Of a stretch of 64,000 nucleotides of DNA, positions 53,461-63,905 are shown one piece after another. The notes below the pieces were generated by a model that worked only from the letters and a program-made list of their open reading frames with translations, made no database searches and was not told where the DNA came from. The first letter of the stretch is position 1, and every line of letters begins with the position of its first letter. Both the position numbers and the translations under genes were made by a program. The stretch is from Saccharopolyspora rhizosphaerae (GTDB lineage Bacteria; Actinomycetota; Actinomycetes; Mycobacteriales; Pseudonocardiaceae): NCBI RefSeq assembly GCF_003931915.1, contig NZ_RSAA01000004.1:266264-330263 (forward strand), given 5' to 3'.

Positions 53461-54201
53461 ATGGAAACCACGACCGATGCCCCACGCCTCGCGCGCTCGC
53501 GCCGGCAGCGTCCCGAACAGGACCCGGCGCAGATCTGGGCGCCGCTGGCCGACCTGACCGAGGCCGCCGCCGCGACCGCCGGATCGCAGACCGTGGCGAT
53601 CACCCGCGGATTCGACCGCAACAGCCGTCAGCGCGCCAAGGCGCTGCGCGACCTGCTGTCCCGGCGCGACGTGCCGGCGATCGAGGTCACGCCCGCCCCG
53701 GGCAGTGACCGGTTGCTGACCGACGTGGCGATCGGCGCGGTGGTCAACCTGATCGGCGCCGGTTCGTGGCAGCCCTACCGGTTGGCCGCGCAGCTGCGCG
53801 TCCCGGTGCTGACCCCCAAGCCCGGCCCGGATGCGGCCGAGGAGGCCACCCGGGACGTCATCGCGCTGGTCGGCGAGGAGTCCGGCAAGCGCGACGTGGC
53901 GCTCTCGCACGTCGCGGTGCGCGGGGACAACCCGGCCGATGGCCGGCTGACCGTCTCCTTCGACGGCACCGAGGAGGTCGTCGAGGGCGGCTGGCTGACC
54001 GCCACGGTGTCGGGCGACCAGCTCGAGGTGCAGTTCGGCGGCGAAGGCCGGGCCGAGCAGTCGGTCACCACCAGCCGGATCCGGGTCGAAGCATCCGACA
54101 CGCCGCACCGCCTAGTGCGCGACGAGCTGCCGATCGCCGACTTCGAAGGCGCGGTCGTGCTCTCCGCCGAGGCCGCGGGGCTGAAGGTCCGCCCGGTCTG
54201 A
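53461..54201 (+). CDS. Conserved hypothetical protein
   Basis: The 246-residue soluble protein has an alpha/beta first half (SQTVAITRGFDRNSRQRAKAL, VTPAPGSDRLLTDVAIGAVV) and a beta-rich second half (DGRLTVSFDGTEEVVEGGWL, ADFEGAVVLSAEAAGLKVRP). The first half recalls a nucleotide or sugar-phosphate-binding fold of the diacylglycerol-kinase type, but no diagnostic motif is present. GGAGG lies just before ATG 53461, with short spacing. It is followed by a hairpin terminator. Function unknown. Confidence 0.6.
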   Translation: METTTDAPRLARSRRQRPEQDPAQIWAPLADLTEAAAATAGSQTVAITRGFDRNSRQRAKALRDLLSRRDVPAIEVTPAPGSDRLLTDVAIGAVVNLIGAGSWQPYRLAAQLRVPVLTPKPGPDAAEEATRDVIALVGEESGKRDVALSHVAVRGDNPADGRLTVSFDGTEEVVEGGWLTATVSGDQLEVQFGGEGRAEQSVTTSRIRVEASDTPHRLVRDELPIADFEGAVVLSAEAAGLKVRPV

Positions 54202-54245
54202 CCGCGGTTGGGCCAGACGAGTGGCACCGGCTAACAGCTTCCTCC

Positions 54246-54278
54246 CAGGGGCGATCTCCGTTGTGGGGATCGCCCCTG
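54246..54278 (+). terminator. 11-bp hairpin after the hypothetical gene
   Basis: CAGGGGCGATC (54246-54256) pairs perfectly with GATCGCCCCTG (54268-54278), 44 bases after the stop. Confidence 0.65.
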
Positions 54279-54445
54279 TCGCGTCCAGGCCGCGGCCGGG
54301 ACGCGCGCCCGGGCGCGACCACGCGCACTTCCACGCGATGTGCCGAAGTGCCGTCATGCGCCCTGCCCCTGCGCGTCCCACAGCAGGAAGCGCGCACTGC
54401 GCAGCTTCACCGCACCAGGCGCAACGGCACAGGGAGGCTGGGACT

Positions 54446-54643
54446 GTGGGGCCCAACCAGCAGTGGCACGTCAGCTGCCGCGACGTCGCCGGACGGCGAC
54501 ATGACATGTCGGTGTTCGTCAACCACGGCCGGGTCGTGATCGTCGCGCCTCCCGGCGAGACCGCGGTGCTCTCACCGCTGGAGGTGGGGCGCCTGCGCGC
54601 GGCCTTGCGCGACGCGGTCGTGACCGCGGCCGACGCCGAGTAG
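54446..54643 (+). CDS. Small conserved hypothetical protein, 65 residues
   Basis: The product begins at GTG 54446 with AGGGAGG eight bases upstream. It has a beta-strand pattern (QQWHVSCRDVAGRRHDMSVF, NHGRVVIVAPPGETAVLSP) and ends in a helix (LEVGRLRAALRDAVVTAA). The frame is open for 75 codons upstream, but that part runs through the hairpin and lacks coding character. No domain recognised. Confidence 0.6.
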   Translation: MGPNQQWHVSCRDVAGRRHDMSVFVNHGRVVIVAPPGETAVLSPLEVGRLRAALRDAVVTAADAE

Positions 54644-54793
54644 CACGCCAGGACGGCGCGGCGGGTACACCGCCCTGCCGCCTCGGCCGCTCGCGCTCCG
54701 AATCGGGAAAACTGGACCGGGAGGACTTGGCCGCGAGGACTGCTCACGGCACAATCTACTCCCGAGTAGGTTTCACGAACGAAGGGTGACCGA

Positions 54794-56431
54794 GTGAGCG
54801 TTCTGCGGTCCGTGACCAGTTTTCTCGCCCATCACGCCGCTCCGGCACTGCACACCTTGTTCGTGCTGGTGAAACAAGGCGTCGTGCGGCCGATGCGCCC
54901 CGACAGGCTGGTGCGCATCGTCCTCGCCTACCGCCGCTGGGGCATCACCTTGCCGCTCGGTTTCGCCGTGGGCGCCGCCCGCCACCCCGACCGGCCCGCC
55001 GTGATCGACGAGCGAGGAGCGCTGAGCTACGCCGAGCTCGCCTCCCGGACGACCCGCCTCGCCGCGGCGTTGCGCGACCGGGTGCCCGGCAAGACCCGCA
55101 TCGGCGTCCTCACCCGCAACCACCACGGGCCCGTCGAGGTCATCGTGGCCGCCGCCAAGATCGGCGTCGACGTCGTGCTGCTCAACGTCGGGCTCAGCAC
55201 CCGCCAGCTCGCCGACGTGCTCGCCGAGCAGGACGTCAGCCTGCTCGTCCTCGACGAGGAGTTCGCCGGGCACCTGCAGGACCTGCCCGGCGACCTGGAC
55301 GTCGTCCTCGGCTGGGCAGACGGACCCACCGAGCACGACACGCTGGACCACCTCATCGCGATCGCGCCCGACACGCGGCTCCCCCGGCCTCCGCGGCACT
55401 CCCGGTTGATCGTGCTCACCTCGGGCACCACCGGAACGCCCAAGGGCGCCCGCCGCCCCGACCCACCGAGCCTCAACCCCGCGGGGGCGGTGTTCTCCCG
55501 CATCCCGCTGCGCGCCGGTGAGCGCGTCCTGCTCAGCGCTCCGCTGTTCCACACCTGGGGCATCGCCGGGTTCCAGCTCTCCGCCGTCCTGGGCGCCACC
55601 ATGGTGCTGCGCCGCAAGTTCGACCCCGTCGACACGCTGCGGACCGTGCAACGGCACCGCGTCGGCGCCGTGATCGGCGTGCCCGTCATGCTCCAGCGCA
55701 TCCTCGACCTGCCCGCTGAGGAGCGCGAGCGGTTCGACACCTCGTCGCTGCGCATCGTCGCCGCGAGCGGTTCCGCGCTCCCCGGCGACCTCGCCACCCG
55801 GTTCCAGCGCGCCTTCGGCCCGGTGCTCTACAACCTCTACGGCTCCACCGAGGTCTCCTGGGTGAGCATCGCCACTCCCGCCGACCTGCGGGCCGCTCCG
55901 TCGTCGGCCGGCCGCCCGCCGCGCGGCACCCAGGTGCGCATCCTCGACGACAACGGCGAACCCGTGCGCCGGGGCGAGACCGGCCGCATCTTCGCCGGGA
56001 ACGACATGCTCTTCGACGGCTACACCAACGGCAAGAGCCGCGAGAGCCGCAGCGGGCTGATGTCCACCGGCGACCTCGGCCGGTTCGACCACTCCGGGCG
56101 GCTGTTCATCGCGGGCCGCGAGGACGACATGATCATCTCCGGCGGCGAGAACGTCTACCCGAAGGAAGCCGAGGACGCCATCGCCGGTCTCGACGGGGTC
56201 GTCGAGACGGCCGTCCTCGGCGTGGAGGACCCGGACTTCGGGCAGCGCCTCGCGGCGTTCGTCGTGCCCCGGGAGAAGGGCTCCATGGACGCCGACGAGG
56301 TGCGCGACCAAGTCCGCAGCCGGGTGTCGAAGTTCGCGGTTCCCCGCGATGTGATCTTCCTCGACGAACTGCCGCGCAACGCCACTGGCAAGGTCGTGCC
56401 CGCCGAACTGCGCGGCCACCTCGACGGATGA
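54794..56431 (+). CDS. Long-chain acyl-CoA synthetase family (FadD12/FadD2-like)
   Basis: The 545-residue adenylate-forming enzyme has an N-terminal amphipathic region of about 55 residues seen in membrane-associated FadD12-type proteins. It then shows [58 protein letters not shown] and the catalytic Lys in NATGKVVP. It activates a carboxylic acid, probably a fatty acid, to acyl-CoA. It starts at GTG 54794. Single gene, upstream of orn. Confidence 0.88.
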   Translation: MSVLRSVTSFLAHHAAPALHTLFVLVKQGVVRPMRPDRLVRIVLAYRRWGITLPLGFAVGAARHPDRPAVIDERGALSYAELASRTTRLAAALRDRVPGKTRIGVLTRNHHGPVEVIVAAAKIGVDVVLLNVGLSTRQLADVLAEQDVSLLVLDEEFAGHLQDLPGDLDVVLGWADGPTEHDTLDHLIAIAPDTRLPRPPRHSRLIVLTSGTTGTPKGARRPDPPSLNPAGAVFSRIPLRAGERVLLSAPLFHTWGIAGFQLSAVLGATMVLRRKFDPVDTLRTVQRHRVGAVIGVPVMLQRILDLPAEERERFDTSSLRIVAASGSALPGDLATRFQRAFGPVLYNLYGSTEVSWVSIATPADLRAAPSSAGRPPRGTQVRILDDNGEPVRRGETGRIFAGNDMLFDGYTNGKSRESRSGLMSTGDLGRFDHSGRLFIAGREDDMIISGGENVYPKEAEDAIAGLDGVVETAVLGVEDPDFGQRLAAFVVPREKGSMDADEVRDQVRSRVSKFAVPRDVIFLDELPRNATGKVVPAELRGHLDG

Positions 56432-56492
56432 GGACGTTCCGATCCAGGCACTCCCCCGCGACCAGGCGGTCGCGGGGGTTAGGCTGCGTCGG

Positions 56493-57134
56493 GTGAACGA
56501 CCGTCTAGTGTGGATCGACTGCGAAATGACCGGGCTCGACCTCGGCAAGGACGCGTTGATCGAGATCGCCGCCCTGGTCACCGACGCGGACCTCAACATC
56601 CTCGGGGAGGGCGTGGACATCGTCATCCACGCCGACGACGACGCCCTCAGCGGGATGCCCGAGGTCGTGCGCGAGATGCACGAGCACTCCGGGCTCACCG
56701 AGGAGGTCCGCGCCTCCCCGGTGTCCCTCGCCGAGGCCGAGCAGCGGGTCCTGGACCACATCCGGCAGTACGTGCCCGACGTGCGCTCCGCACCGCTGGC
56801 GGGCAACTCCATCGCCACGGACCGCGGGTTCATCGCGCGCGACATGCCGCGGCTCGACGAGCACCTGCACTACCGGATGGTCGACGTCTCCTCCATCAAG
56901 GAGCTCTGCAGGCGCTGGTACCCGCGCATCTACTACGCGCAGCCCGAGAAGGGCCTCGCCCACCGCGCCCTGGCCGACATCCGCGAATCCATCCGCGAAC
57001 TCGCCTACTACCGGCGCACCGCGTTCGTCCCCCAGCCCGGGCCGAGCAGCGAGCAGGCGCAGGCCGTCGCGGCGGAACTGCTCGGGGACACCGGTGGGAC
57101 CAGCGGGACCTCCCAGGCCCGCGAGGAGTCCTGA
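56493..57134 (+). CDS. orn: Oligoribonuclease
   Basis: The 213-residue DEDDh exonuclease has Asp9 and Glu11 in [31 protein letters not shown] with the second-region Asp, and [11 protein letters not shown] with the final His/Asp. It degrades 2-5-nucleotide RNAs and pGpG. GTG 56493 gives the standard start two codons before [11 protein letters not shown]-terminal Gln/Gly/Ser tail of about 25 residues is an extra. tRNA-His follows, as in mycobacteria. Confidence 0.96.
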   Translation: MNDRLVWIDCEMTGLDLGKDALIEIAALVTDADLNILGEGVDIVIHADDDALSGMPEVVREMHEHSGLTEEVRASPVSLAEAEQRVLDHIRQYVPDVRSAPLAGNSIATDRGFIARDMPRLDEHLHYRMVDVSSIKELCRRWYPRIYYAQPEKGLAHRALADIRESIRELAYYRRTAFVPQPGPSSEQAQAVAAELLGDTGGTSGTSQAREES

Positions 57135-57255
57135 ACCGCCGCTGAGCTGCTCGGACCCGAAAACCGGAGGTGGTGGAAAACCGGCTGCGGGCACACGCTA
57201 GGATGGTTTCCGTTGCTCCGGACGGGGCCCGCGAGGTCCGGTTCGAGCAGCCGAG

Positions 57256-57328
57256 GTGGGTGTAGCTCAGTCGGTAGAGCACTGGGTTGTGGTCCCAGGT
57301 GTCGCGGGTTCGATTCCCGTCACTCACC
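57256..57328 (+). tRNA. tRNA-His (anticodon GTG)
   Basis: Cloverleaf with acceptor GTGGGTG/CACTCAC, anticodon stem CTGGG/CCCAG around TTGTGGT, T-arm GGTTCGATTCC. G57255 can pair with discriminator C57328 as the G-1:C73 identity pair. -10-like TAGGAT lies at 57199-57204. Confidence 0.96.
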
Positions 57329-57335
57329 CTTGTCG

Positions 57336-57370
57336 AAGGCCTGCTCCTCATCGCGAGGAGCAGGCCTTTT
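57336..57370 (+). terminator. Intrinsic terminator after tRNA-His
   Basis: AAGGCCTGCTCCT pairs with AGGAGCAGGCCTT, followed by a short T run. Confidence 0.9.
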
Positions 57371-57531
57371 CGCTTCTCGGCCGCACGTCGGCAGCAGCGG
57401 CCGGAGAGCCGTTCGGGAGCGGGAGGGAGTCAGACCTCCGCGATCTCCTCCTCCGCCTCCACAGGAGCCGCTCAGGACCAACACGAAGCGGCTGGCGCCG
57501 GTCGCCCGACGCCAGCCGCTTCGCGGTCCGG

Positions 57532-58725
57532 CTACTTGTTGCCCTTCTGCCACTCCGGCCAGGGGATCTGCCAGTCCCCGAAGCCGTCCCAGGAGCGCAG
57601 GTTCGGCCCACCCGAGTTGGTGATCTCCACCACGTCGCCCTTCTTGAGCAGGTTGAAGATCCACTCGGCGTTCTCGTTGCTCATGTTGATGCACCCGTGG
57701 CTGACGTTGCGGTGCCCCTGGTCGGCGACCGACCACGGGGCCGCGTGCAGGAACTCGCCGCCGTTGGAGATGCGGACCGCCCACTCGACCTCGGTCTGGT
57801 AGCCACCGGCCTCCACCGGCAGGCCGTAGGTCGACGAGTCCATCAACTTCGTGCGGTGGTGCTCGGTGACCACGTGGACACCGTTGTTCGACGGGAACTC
57901 CGGCTTGCCCAGCGACACCGGCATCGTGCGGATCACCTGGCCGTTCTTCTCCACGCTCATCTGGTGCGACGCGCCGTCGGCCTTGAGCACGACGCGGTCG
58001 CCGATGGTGATGGTGGCCTTGCGGTCCTCCTCGCCCCAGAGACCCTTGCCGAACTCGCGGCCGTAGGCGTCGACCTCGAGGGAGACCTTCGTGCCAGGCT
58101 TCCAGTAGTCCTTCGGCCGCCAGTGCACCTCGCGGCTGTTGAACCAGTAGAAGGCACCCTCCACGTGCGGCTCGGTCGCGACCTTGATCGCCTCTTCGGC
58201 CTTCGCCTTGTCCGGAGCCGGGGCCTTCTTGCTGAAGCGGAACACCAGCGGCTGGCCGACGCCCACGGTCTCGCCGTCCAACGGGATCATCGAGACGTAG
58301 GTCTGCGACTTCGGGTCGACCGTGGTGAACGTCGACTGCTGGGTGACCTGCGGGCCACCTCGGCCCTGCGCGGTCACCGACAGCGTGTAGGTCTTGCCGT
58401 AGCCGGCCTTCTCCGTCGACGACCAGCTCGCACCGTCCGGGGAGACCTGCCCGGGCACCTGCTTGCCGTCCGCGTTCGTCAGCGTCGCGTTCACGATCCG
58501 GCCACCGTTGACCTTCGCCGTCACCGGCGCCGCGGGCGACACGTCCTTGGCGCCGTTCTGCGGCGCGAACTGGACCACCGGAGCCGGCGGTCCCTGCTCC
58601 TGCTCGCCTGGGGCACCCCCGCCGCTGCACCCGGCGACCAGCAACCCCACCAGTCCGACGACGAGCCCCACCGTCGGCCGGCCAACCCGCGAGAGAACCC
58701 CGATCGGGTTACGCCCTTCACTCAT
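57532..58725 (-). CDS. L,D-transpeptidase lipoprotein (LdtMt2/LppS type)
   Basis: The 397-residue protein has a lipoprotein signal (LVGLLVAGC), two Ig-like domains (about 50-150 and 150-245), and a YkuD catalytic domain with the HRNVSHGCINM motif that contains the nucleophile Cys. A Trp-rich tail is typical of mycobacterial Ldt. It forms 3-3 cross-links in peptidoglycan on the outer face of the membrane. ATG 58725 was preferred over the TTG two codons before. It is convergent with tRNA-His and its terminator. Confidence 0.95.
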   Translation of the reverse strand: MSEGRNPIGVLSRVGRPTVGLVVGLVGLLVAGCSGGGAPGEQEQGPPAPVVQFAPQNGAKDVSPAAPVTAKVNGGRIVNATLTNADGKQVPGQVSPDGASWSSTEKAGYGKTYTLSVTAQGRGGPQVTQQSTFTTVDPKSQTYVSMIPLDGETVGVGQPLVFRFSKKAPAPDKAKAEEAIKVATEPHVEGAFYWFNSREVHWRPKDYWKPGTKVSLEVDAYGREFGKGLWGEEDRKATITIGDRVVLKADGASHQMSVEKNGQVIRTMPVSLGKPEFPSNNGVHVVTEHHRTKLMDSSTYGLPVEAGGYQTEVEWAVRISNGGEFLHAAPWSVADQGHRNVSHGCINMSNENAEWIFNLLKKGDVVEITNSGGPNLRSWDGFGDWQIPWPEWQKGNK

Positions 58726-58998
58726 CAGCAACTTTCCGTCCCGTCACACAGCACACTTGCGCCTCACGATCAGTGTGCCGCAATCACCCGACCGTGCGTG
58801 CAGCGACCGCCCCCATACGGAGGGTCATGCTCCAGAAGCCTCCCGGTCGCTCCGCGCACCACCCGGTGGACGCGCGGGGTGCCCGCGAGGTTGCACTCCG
58901 CCGCAGGGGCCACCCCCTGTCGGAGGACCCGGGGGTGCCGTGCTAATCTTTTCGACGTCGCCAGGGAGACCGCGCGGAAACCCCGGAAGACGATGCCA

Positions 58999-59071
<73 letters not shown>

Positions 59072-59082
59072 CTCGAATGAAA

Positions 59083-59108
59083 GGCCCGCCCACTCGGCGG
59101 GTCTTTTT
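59083..59108 (+). terminator. Intrinsic terminator after tRNA-Lys copy 1
   Basis: GGCCCGCC pairs with GGCGGGTC (one G-U) and is followed by TTTTT overlapping the stem end. Confidence 0.85.
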
Positions 59109-59225
59109 CCTTTCCCGCACCGGATCCAGAATTGTGCTCCAGGGCACGGCAGGACCTGCTGCGCAGCCCGATCCGGGCGCGTGCTAACCTTTTTCCCGTT
59201 GCTCGGGCAATCCGACAACGGTTCA

Positions 59226-59298
<73 letters not shown>

Positions 59299-59303
59299 CT
59301 CGA

Positions 59304-59338
59304 CGAAGTGCCTCCGCCCATCGGGCGGAGGCACTTCG
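59304..59338 (+). terminator. 16-bp hairpin terminator after tRNA-Lys copy 2
   Basis: CGAAGTGCCTCCGCCC and its exact complement with loop ATC, then CTTTTCC. Confidence 0.9.
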
Positions 59339-59810
59339 CTTTTCCGCGTTCGCCGGAACCACCGGCTTCCTCCCGCCCGGGGAGGGCGGGGGCGGGCCGG
59401 GATCGACCGCCGTCACTCGCTCGGCCCAACGCCTCGAGCTGAGCTGCCGCGGGTCGCGACGGCGCCCGACGCTCCCTCCGCCACCCAGGCGCTGCGGATC
59501 CACGAAGCGCGAGAGCGTGCCCGCTCGCGAACCAGGCCGTCGCGCTGGGCGCCTCCACCGAGGCCCACTCGCACCAGCAGCGCTCCGCGCGGCGAGACGT
59601 CTCGGCCAACCCGGATCCGCGGCCACCACACGCCGTCCACGGCACCGTGCTCCGCGCGCGACGGGGGCCTGTCCACACCGGCGTCCACATCGGACACGAA
59701 CACGGCGGGTCACCGCCGGCGCCGCAACTGCGCACGCAAGGCGGTATCTGGACGGCCCCGGGGCCACGAACAATCGATCACGGCAAGGCCACGTCAGGCG
59801 GTGGAGGGCC
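59339..59810. other. Gene-free stretch of 472 bases
   Basis: Short frames only, without family resemblance; no further tRNA or clear repeat seen. Confidence 0.6.
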
Positions 59811-60341
59811 ATGGTCGAGCAGGTCATGACCGGAGCGGTCGTCGCGGCGGCCCTGGCGTCCCTGCTGCGGCTCGGAGTCCTCCTCCGCAACCGGACTCCG
59901 CTCTGCCACGTCGACGTCGCGCAGCTGCTGATGGGGGCGGGCATGGTCGCGATGCACCTGACGCCCTCACCGGCGCTGGCCGCACCGTTCGTGGCCGCCG
60001 GGTGCTGGCTGGCCGTCCAAGCGGCCCGGCGGCGGACCCGCTCGCACCTCCACCACGCGATCGGAACGCTGGCGATGGCTTACATGTTCGCCGCGCAGCA
60101 GTCCGGAAGCGCCGCAGGCACGCTGGTCGCCGCGAGCCACCACCACGCCCCCGTGGCCATCGCCGCCGAGGCCCCAGGCTTCGCTGTCCCGCTCATCGCC
60201 TGGGCGCTGATGGCCTACTGCGCCCTGTCCGCCGGGTTCGCCGGGACAGACCTGCTGCGCACCCCGGCACCGAAGCTCCGGTCGCTCGTCGAGCTGGCCC
60301 TGTCGGCGGCGATGGCCCACATGTTCTTGGCGATGCTGTGA
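59811..60341 (+). CDS. DUF5134 membrane protein
   Basis: A 176-residue protein with five hydrophobic segments and His/Met residues placed in or near them (DVAQLLMGAGMVAMHLTP, IGTLAMAYMFAAQ, MAHMFLAML). This pattern is typical of the DUF5134 family in actinobacteria and hints at metal or heme contact, which is inference. A cytoplasmic His-rich loop (SHHHAP) lies mid-chain. GGAGG precedes ATG 59811 with short spacing; ATG 59826 is an alternative. Confidence 0.7.
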   Translation: MVEQVMTGAVVAAALASLLRLGVLLRNRTPLCHVDVAQLLMGAGMVAMHLTPSPALAAPFVAAGCWLAVQAARRRTRSHLHHAIGTLAMAYMFAAQQSGSAAGTLVAASHHHAPVAIAAEAPGFAVPLIAWALMAYCALSAGFAGTDLLRTPAPKLRSLVELALSAAMAHMFLAML

Positions 60342-60426
60342 GCCGACGGCCGACGAACACGCGCTGACAGTTGCTCCTGCTAATGATCACTATTACAAAC
60401 CAGGGGTCTGGTCGCGACGAGAAGCG

Positions 60427-60445
60427 TCAGGTTAGGCTACCCAAA
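60427..60445 (+). promoter_or_regulatory. IdeR/DmdR iron box before the siderophore-binding lipoprotein
   Basis: TCAGGTTAGGCTACCCAAA matches the IdeR consensus at 16 of 19 positions, 31 bases before the ATG. Confidence 0.8.
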
Positions 60446-60476
60446 CTTCACAGCAATCCGACAGATTGGGTGCTCA

Positions 60477-61400
60477 ATGCTGCGCCATCGCAGACTCCTC
60501 GCGGCGCTCTCAGCCGTGTTCGCGCTGGGGGTCGCCGCTTGCGGCGCGCCCGCGTCCGACCAGCCCGCGCCCTCGCAGTCGCGCGTCGTCCAGCACGCCA
60601 AGGGCCAGACCAACGTTCCCGAGAAGCCGCAGCGCGTCGTCGTGCTCGACACCGGCGAGCTGGACGCGGTCCTCGCGCTCGGCGTGAAGCCGATCGCCAC
60701 CGTGCTGCCCGACGCCAACAGCCAGCTGCAGCCCTACCTGGCCGAGAAGGCCGGAAACATCGAGGTCGTGGGCACCATCGGCTCGCCCAACCTGGAGAAG
60801 ATCGCCGCGCTCAAGCCGGACCTGATCCTGTCCAGCAAGACGCGCGACGACGAGCACTACGACGCCCTCAGCGCGATCGCACCCACCGTCTTCGCGGAGA
60901 CCGTCGGCAAGACGTGGAAGGACAACTTCCTCCTCGACGCCGAAGCGCTCGGCAAGCGCGCCGAAGCCGACCGGATCTTGGCCGACTACCAGACCCGCGC
61001 CGCCGAGATCGGCAAGCAGGCCGGCGGGCGCAAGGTCAGCATGCTGCGCTTCACCCCCGGTGACATCCGGCTCTACGGCAAGGGCTCGTTCATCGGCACC
61101 ATCCTCGCCGACGCCGGCTTCAACCGCCCGGACAACCAGCTCGGCGACTCGACCTTCAGCAAGCTGAGCCGCGAGCAGGTCTCGCAGGCCGACGGCGACA
61201 TGCTCTTCTACGCCGCCTACGGCGACAACGCCCGCCGGCAGATGGGCGAGGTGACGAACTCGGTGCAGTGGTCCACGCTCAACGCGGTGCGCTCCGGGCA
61301 CGCCATCGAGGTGCCTGACGGCACCTGGTACCTGGGCCTGGGCCCGATCGCCGCGAACCTGGTGCTCGACGACCTGGAGAAGCACGTCGGGAAGCGGTGA
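60477..61400 (+). CDS. Iron-siderophore ABC transporter substrate-binding lipoprotein
   Basis: The 307-residue FecB/FepB-type protein has a lipoprotein signal ending LGVAAC, then PEKPQRVVVLDTGELDAVLALGVKPIA. It continues with KIAALKPDLILSSKTRDDEHY and SKLSREQVSQADGDMLFYAAYG, the two lobes of a class III binding protein. It captures ferric siderophore outside the membrane and hands it to an ABC permease, none of which is in the window. The iron box upstream ties it to the cluster at 35.7-48.2 kb. It converges on the GH3 gene with one base between the stops. Confidence 0.93.
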   Translation: MLRHRRLLAALSAVFALGVAACGAPASDQPAPSQSRVVQHAKGQTNVPEKPQRVVVLDTGELDAVLALGVKPIATVLPDANSQLQPYLAEKAGNIEVVGTIGSPNLEKIAALKPDLILSSKTRDDEHYDALSAIAPTVFAETVGKTWKDNFLLDAEALGKRAEADRILADYQTRAAEIGKQAGGRKVSMLRFTPGDIRLYGKGSFIGTILADAGFNRPDNQLGDSTFSKLSREQVSQADGDMLFYAAYGDNARRQMGEVTNSVQWSTLNAVRSGHAIEVPDGTWYLGLGPIAANLVLDDLEKHVGKR

Positions 61401-61401
61401 T

Positions 61402-63765
61402 TCACCGCCTGACGTCGAGGCGGAGGTCTCCGGCGCTGGGACCGACCCGCAGGTCCCCCTCGCCCGGTTCGACCTCCACGGTCACCTCCGCCTCGGCGCC
61501 GGGTTCGGCTGCCACGACCGCGAATCCGGCCAAGCGGAACGGCTCCGCGGTGTAGACCTGGACGACCTCCCGACCTGCGCGGTCACCGGTGTTGCGCAGC
61601 TTCACCGCGACCGCCCCGTCGACGAGGCTCGCCTCGTCGTAGGACCAGGTCGAGTAGCCGAGTCCGTGGCCGAACCAGAACCCCGGCGTGACACCGCGTT
61701 CCGCGTAGGCGCGGTAGCCGATCAGCGGCCCTTCCTCGTAGCGCAGTTCCCCGTCGACGGGTTGCACGCCGGGCAGCGGCACCGGCACGTCCGCCAGTGC
61801 GGCGGGCAGCGTCGTCGGCAACCTGCCGCCCGGTTCCTCCCTGCCCAGCAGGACGTCGGCGAGCGCGTCGCCGTACTCCTGGCCGCCGAACCACGTCCAC
61901 AGCACCGCAGGGGCGTCCGGCGCCCACGGCATCAGCACCGGGCCGCCCGCGTTGACCACGACCACGGTGCGGGGGTTCGCGGCGAGGACCGCCGCGACCA
62001 GCTCGTCCTGGGGTCCTGGCAGGTCGAGCGAGGCCCGGTCCCGTCCCTCGGTCTCCACCTCGTCGTTGGTGCCGACCACGACCACCGCGACATCGCTCTC
62101 GCGCGCCGCCTGCAGCGCGGCCTCCAGTTCCGCCGTGTCGTCCCAGCGCTCCGGCCGGTGTCCGAGGCCCACGCAGATCAGGTCCGCGTCGACCTCCCGG
62201 GGCGTGAACTCCGCTGTCACGCGGGCACGTCCGCGGGGCCCCAGGTCGGATGCGACCAGCACCACGGTGAACCGCTGCTCCGGTGGCGCGAGCACGTCGC
62301 CCAGCGGATCGTCGACCGCGCCCTCGGACTTCACGTCGCCGTCGAGGACTTCACGACCGCACACCTCGACGCGGAAGTGCCCGGTGCCGCTCACGCCGAA
62401 GACGTGCTCGCCGACCTCGACCGGCAGGTTCCCGCCCAACCGGAGCTTCCTGGTGCCCTCCGGCATCGCGCCGCGCTGCCAGATCAAGCGCTCGGTGCCG
62501 CGCAGCTCGGTGTCGAGGACCTCGCCGTGGGCGTCCAGGTACTCCACGCGCAGACCGGTGCCCTCGCCCTGCGGGTCCTCGAGCAGTTCGCGCGGGATCG
62601 GATCGAGCAGCCGACGGTGCCGCACACCGCGCTGGTACCGGACCTCCGCGTTCGGCAGCGCCGCGCGAAGGCCCTCCAGCGGCGTCACCACGTGCGGCGG
62701 GCTGACGTGCGAGGAACCCCCGCCCTGCACCGCTGGGAACGTGGCGTTCTCGCCGATGACCGCGACCGTCCCGACTCCGGGGTCCAGCGGGAGCAGCGAG
62801 CCCTCGTTGCGCAGCAGCACGAAACCGCGCGCGGTCACCTCGCGGATCACCGCCCGCGCTGACTCCGGTGGCCTCTCGACGGAGGTCCCGGCCTCGTCCG
62901 CACCGAACGCGCCGACCCTGTCAGCGAGCCGCAACAGGCGCAGGACCTTGTCGTCGAGTACCGACGCGTCGACCTCGCCGTCCTGCACGGCCGTCGCCAG
63001 CGCACCGTCGGCCCACGGGCTCTTCGGGCCGGGCATCGCCAGGTCCAGTCCCCCGTTGGCGGCCGGCGCGCAGGAGCGGGTCGCGAACCAGTCCGAGACC
63101 AGCACGCCGTCGAAACCCCACTCCCCCTTGAGCACGTCGTTGACCAGAGCCGAGTGCTCGGTCATCGTGCGCCCGTTCACGGAGTTGTAGGCGGCCATCA
63201 TCGCCCACGGCTTCGCCTCGTCGACGATCCGGCGGAACGGCGCGAGGTAGTAGTCGCGCAGCGTCTCCTCGTCGATCACCGCGTTGTAGGTGAGCCGCTC
63301 GGTCTCGGTCTCATTGCCCACCAAGTGCTTCGGTGTCGCGGCCACCCCGCGGGACTGGATGCCCGCGACGACCTCCGCGCCGATCACACCGGTCAGCAGC
63401 GGGTCCTCGGAGAACTTCTCGAAGTGCCTGCCGCCGAACGGACTGCGGTGCAGGTTGATCGTGGGTGCGAGCACGACGTGCACACCTCGCCGGACCGCCT
63501 CGTCGCCGAACAGCGTCCCGGCCCGCTTCACCACGTCTCGATCCCACGTGGCCGCCAAGCCTGAGGCCACGGGCAGGAGCAACGAGGTGTCGCGTTCGTC
63601 CCAGGTGGTGCCGCGAACGCCGTTGGGCCCGTCCGAGAGCACCAGTCGGCCCAGGCCGATCTTCGGCACGGGGTGCAGGGTCCAGAAGTTGGCGCCGGTC
63701 AGCAGCCGAGCCTTCTCCTCCAGGGTGAGTGTCCCCAGCAACGACCGGAGCTCGTCCTCGTCCAC
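61402..63765 (-). CDS. Glycoside hydrolase family 3 (beta-glucosidase-like)
   Basis: The 787-residue protein has the GH3 N-terminal barrel (LSDGPNGVRG, GRHFEKFSEDPLLTG, KHLVGNETETERL) with the nucleophile Asp in GFDGVLVSDWFAT. An alpha/beta C-terminal domain follows (VAVIGENATFPAVQGGGSSHVSP), with an inserted PA14-like region (LRVEYLDAHGEVLDTEL). A fibronectin-III-like domain lies at the end (RDGRAGREVVQVYTAEP-type strand). No signal peptide, so it is probably cytoplasmic and cleaves imported beta-glycosides. It starts at GTG 63765. The aglycone and sugar preference are not predictable. Confidence 0.93.
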   Translation of the reverse strand: MDEDELRSLLGTLTLEEKARLLTGANFWTLHPVPKIGLGRLVLSDGPNGVRGTTWDERDTSLLLPVASGLAATWDRDVVKRAGTLFGDEAVRRGVHVVLAPTINLHRSPFGGRHFEKFSEDPLLTGVIGAEVVAGIQSRGVAATPKHLVGNETETERLTYNAVIDEETLRDYYLAPFRRIVDEAKPWAMMAAYNSVNGRTMTEHSALVNDVLKGEWGFDGVLVSDWFATRSCAPAANGGLDLAMPGPKSPWADGALATAVQDGEVDASVLDDKVLRLLRLADRVGAFGADEAGTSVERPPESARAVIREVTARGFVLLRNEGSLLPLDPGVGTVAVIGENATFPAVQGGGSSHVSPPHVVTPLEGLRAALPNAEVRYQRGVRHRRLLDPIPRELLEDPQGEGTGLRVEYLDAHGEVLDTELRGTERLIWQRGAMPEGTRKLRLGGNLPVEVGEHVFGVSGTGHFRVEVCGREVLDGDVKSEGAVDDPLGDVLAPPEQRFTVVLVASDLGPRGRARVTAEFTPREVDADLICVGLGHRPERWDDTAELEAALQAARESDVAVVVVGTNDEVETEGRDRASLDLPGPQDELVAAVLAANPRTVVVVNAGGPVLMPWAPDAPAVLWTWFGGQEYGDALADVLLGREEPGGRLPTTLPAALADVPVPLPGVQPVDGELRYEEGPLIGYRAYAERGVTPGFWFGHGLGYSTWSYDEASLVDGAVAVKLRNTGDRAGREVVQVYTAEPFRLAGFAVVAAEPGAEAEVTVEVEPGEGDLRVGPSAGDLRLDVRR

Positions 63766-63905
63766 TCCCGTGCCCCCTTCCGCCCGGACTCCAGCCGCCC
63801 AGTCTCAGGCACCGGAGTGACCTTGTCGAGCGACACGACCACCCGGAGGGCAGGGACAGGTTCAACAAAGGGCTGCGAAAGGAACGGGCACCGGAAAGGG
63901 GCATG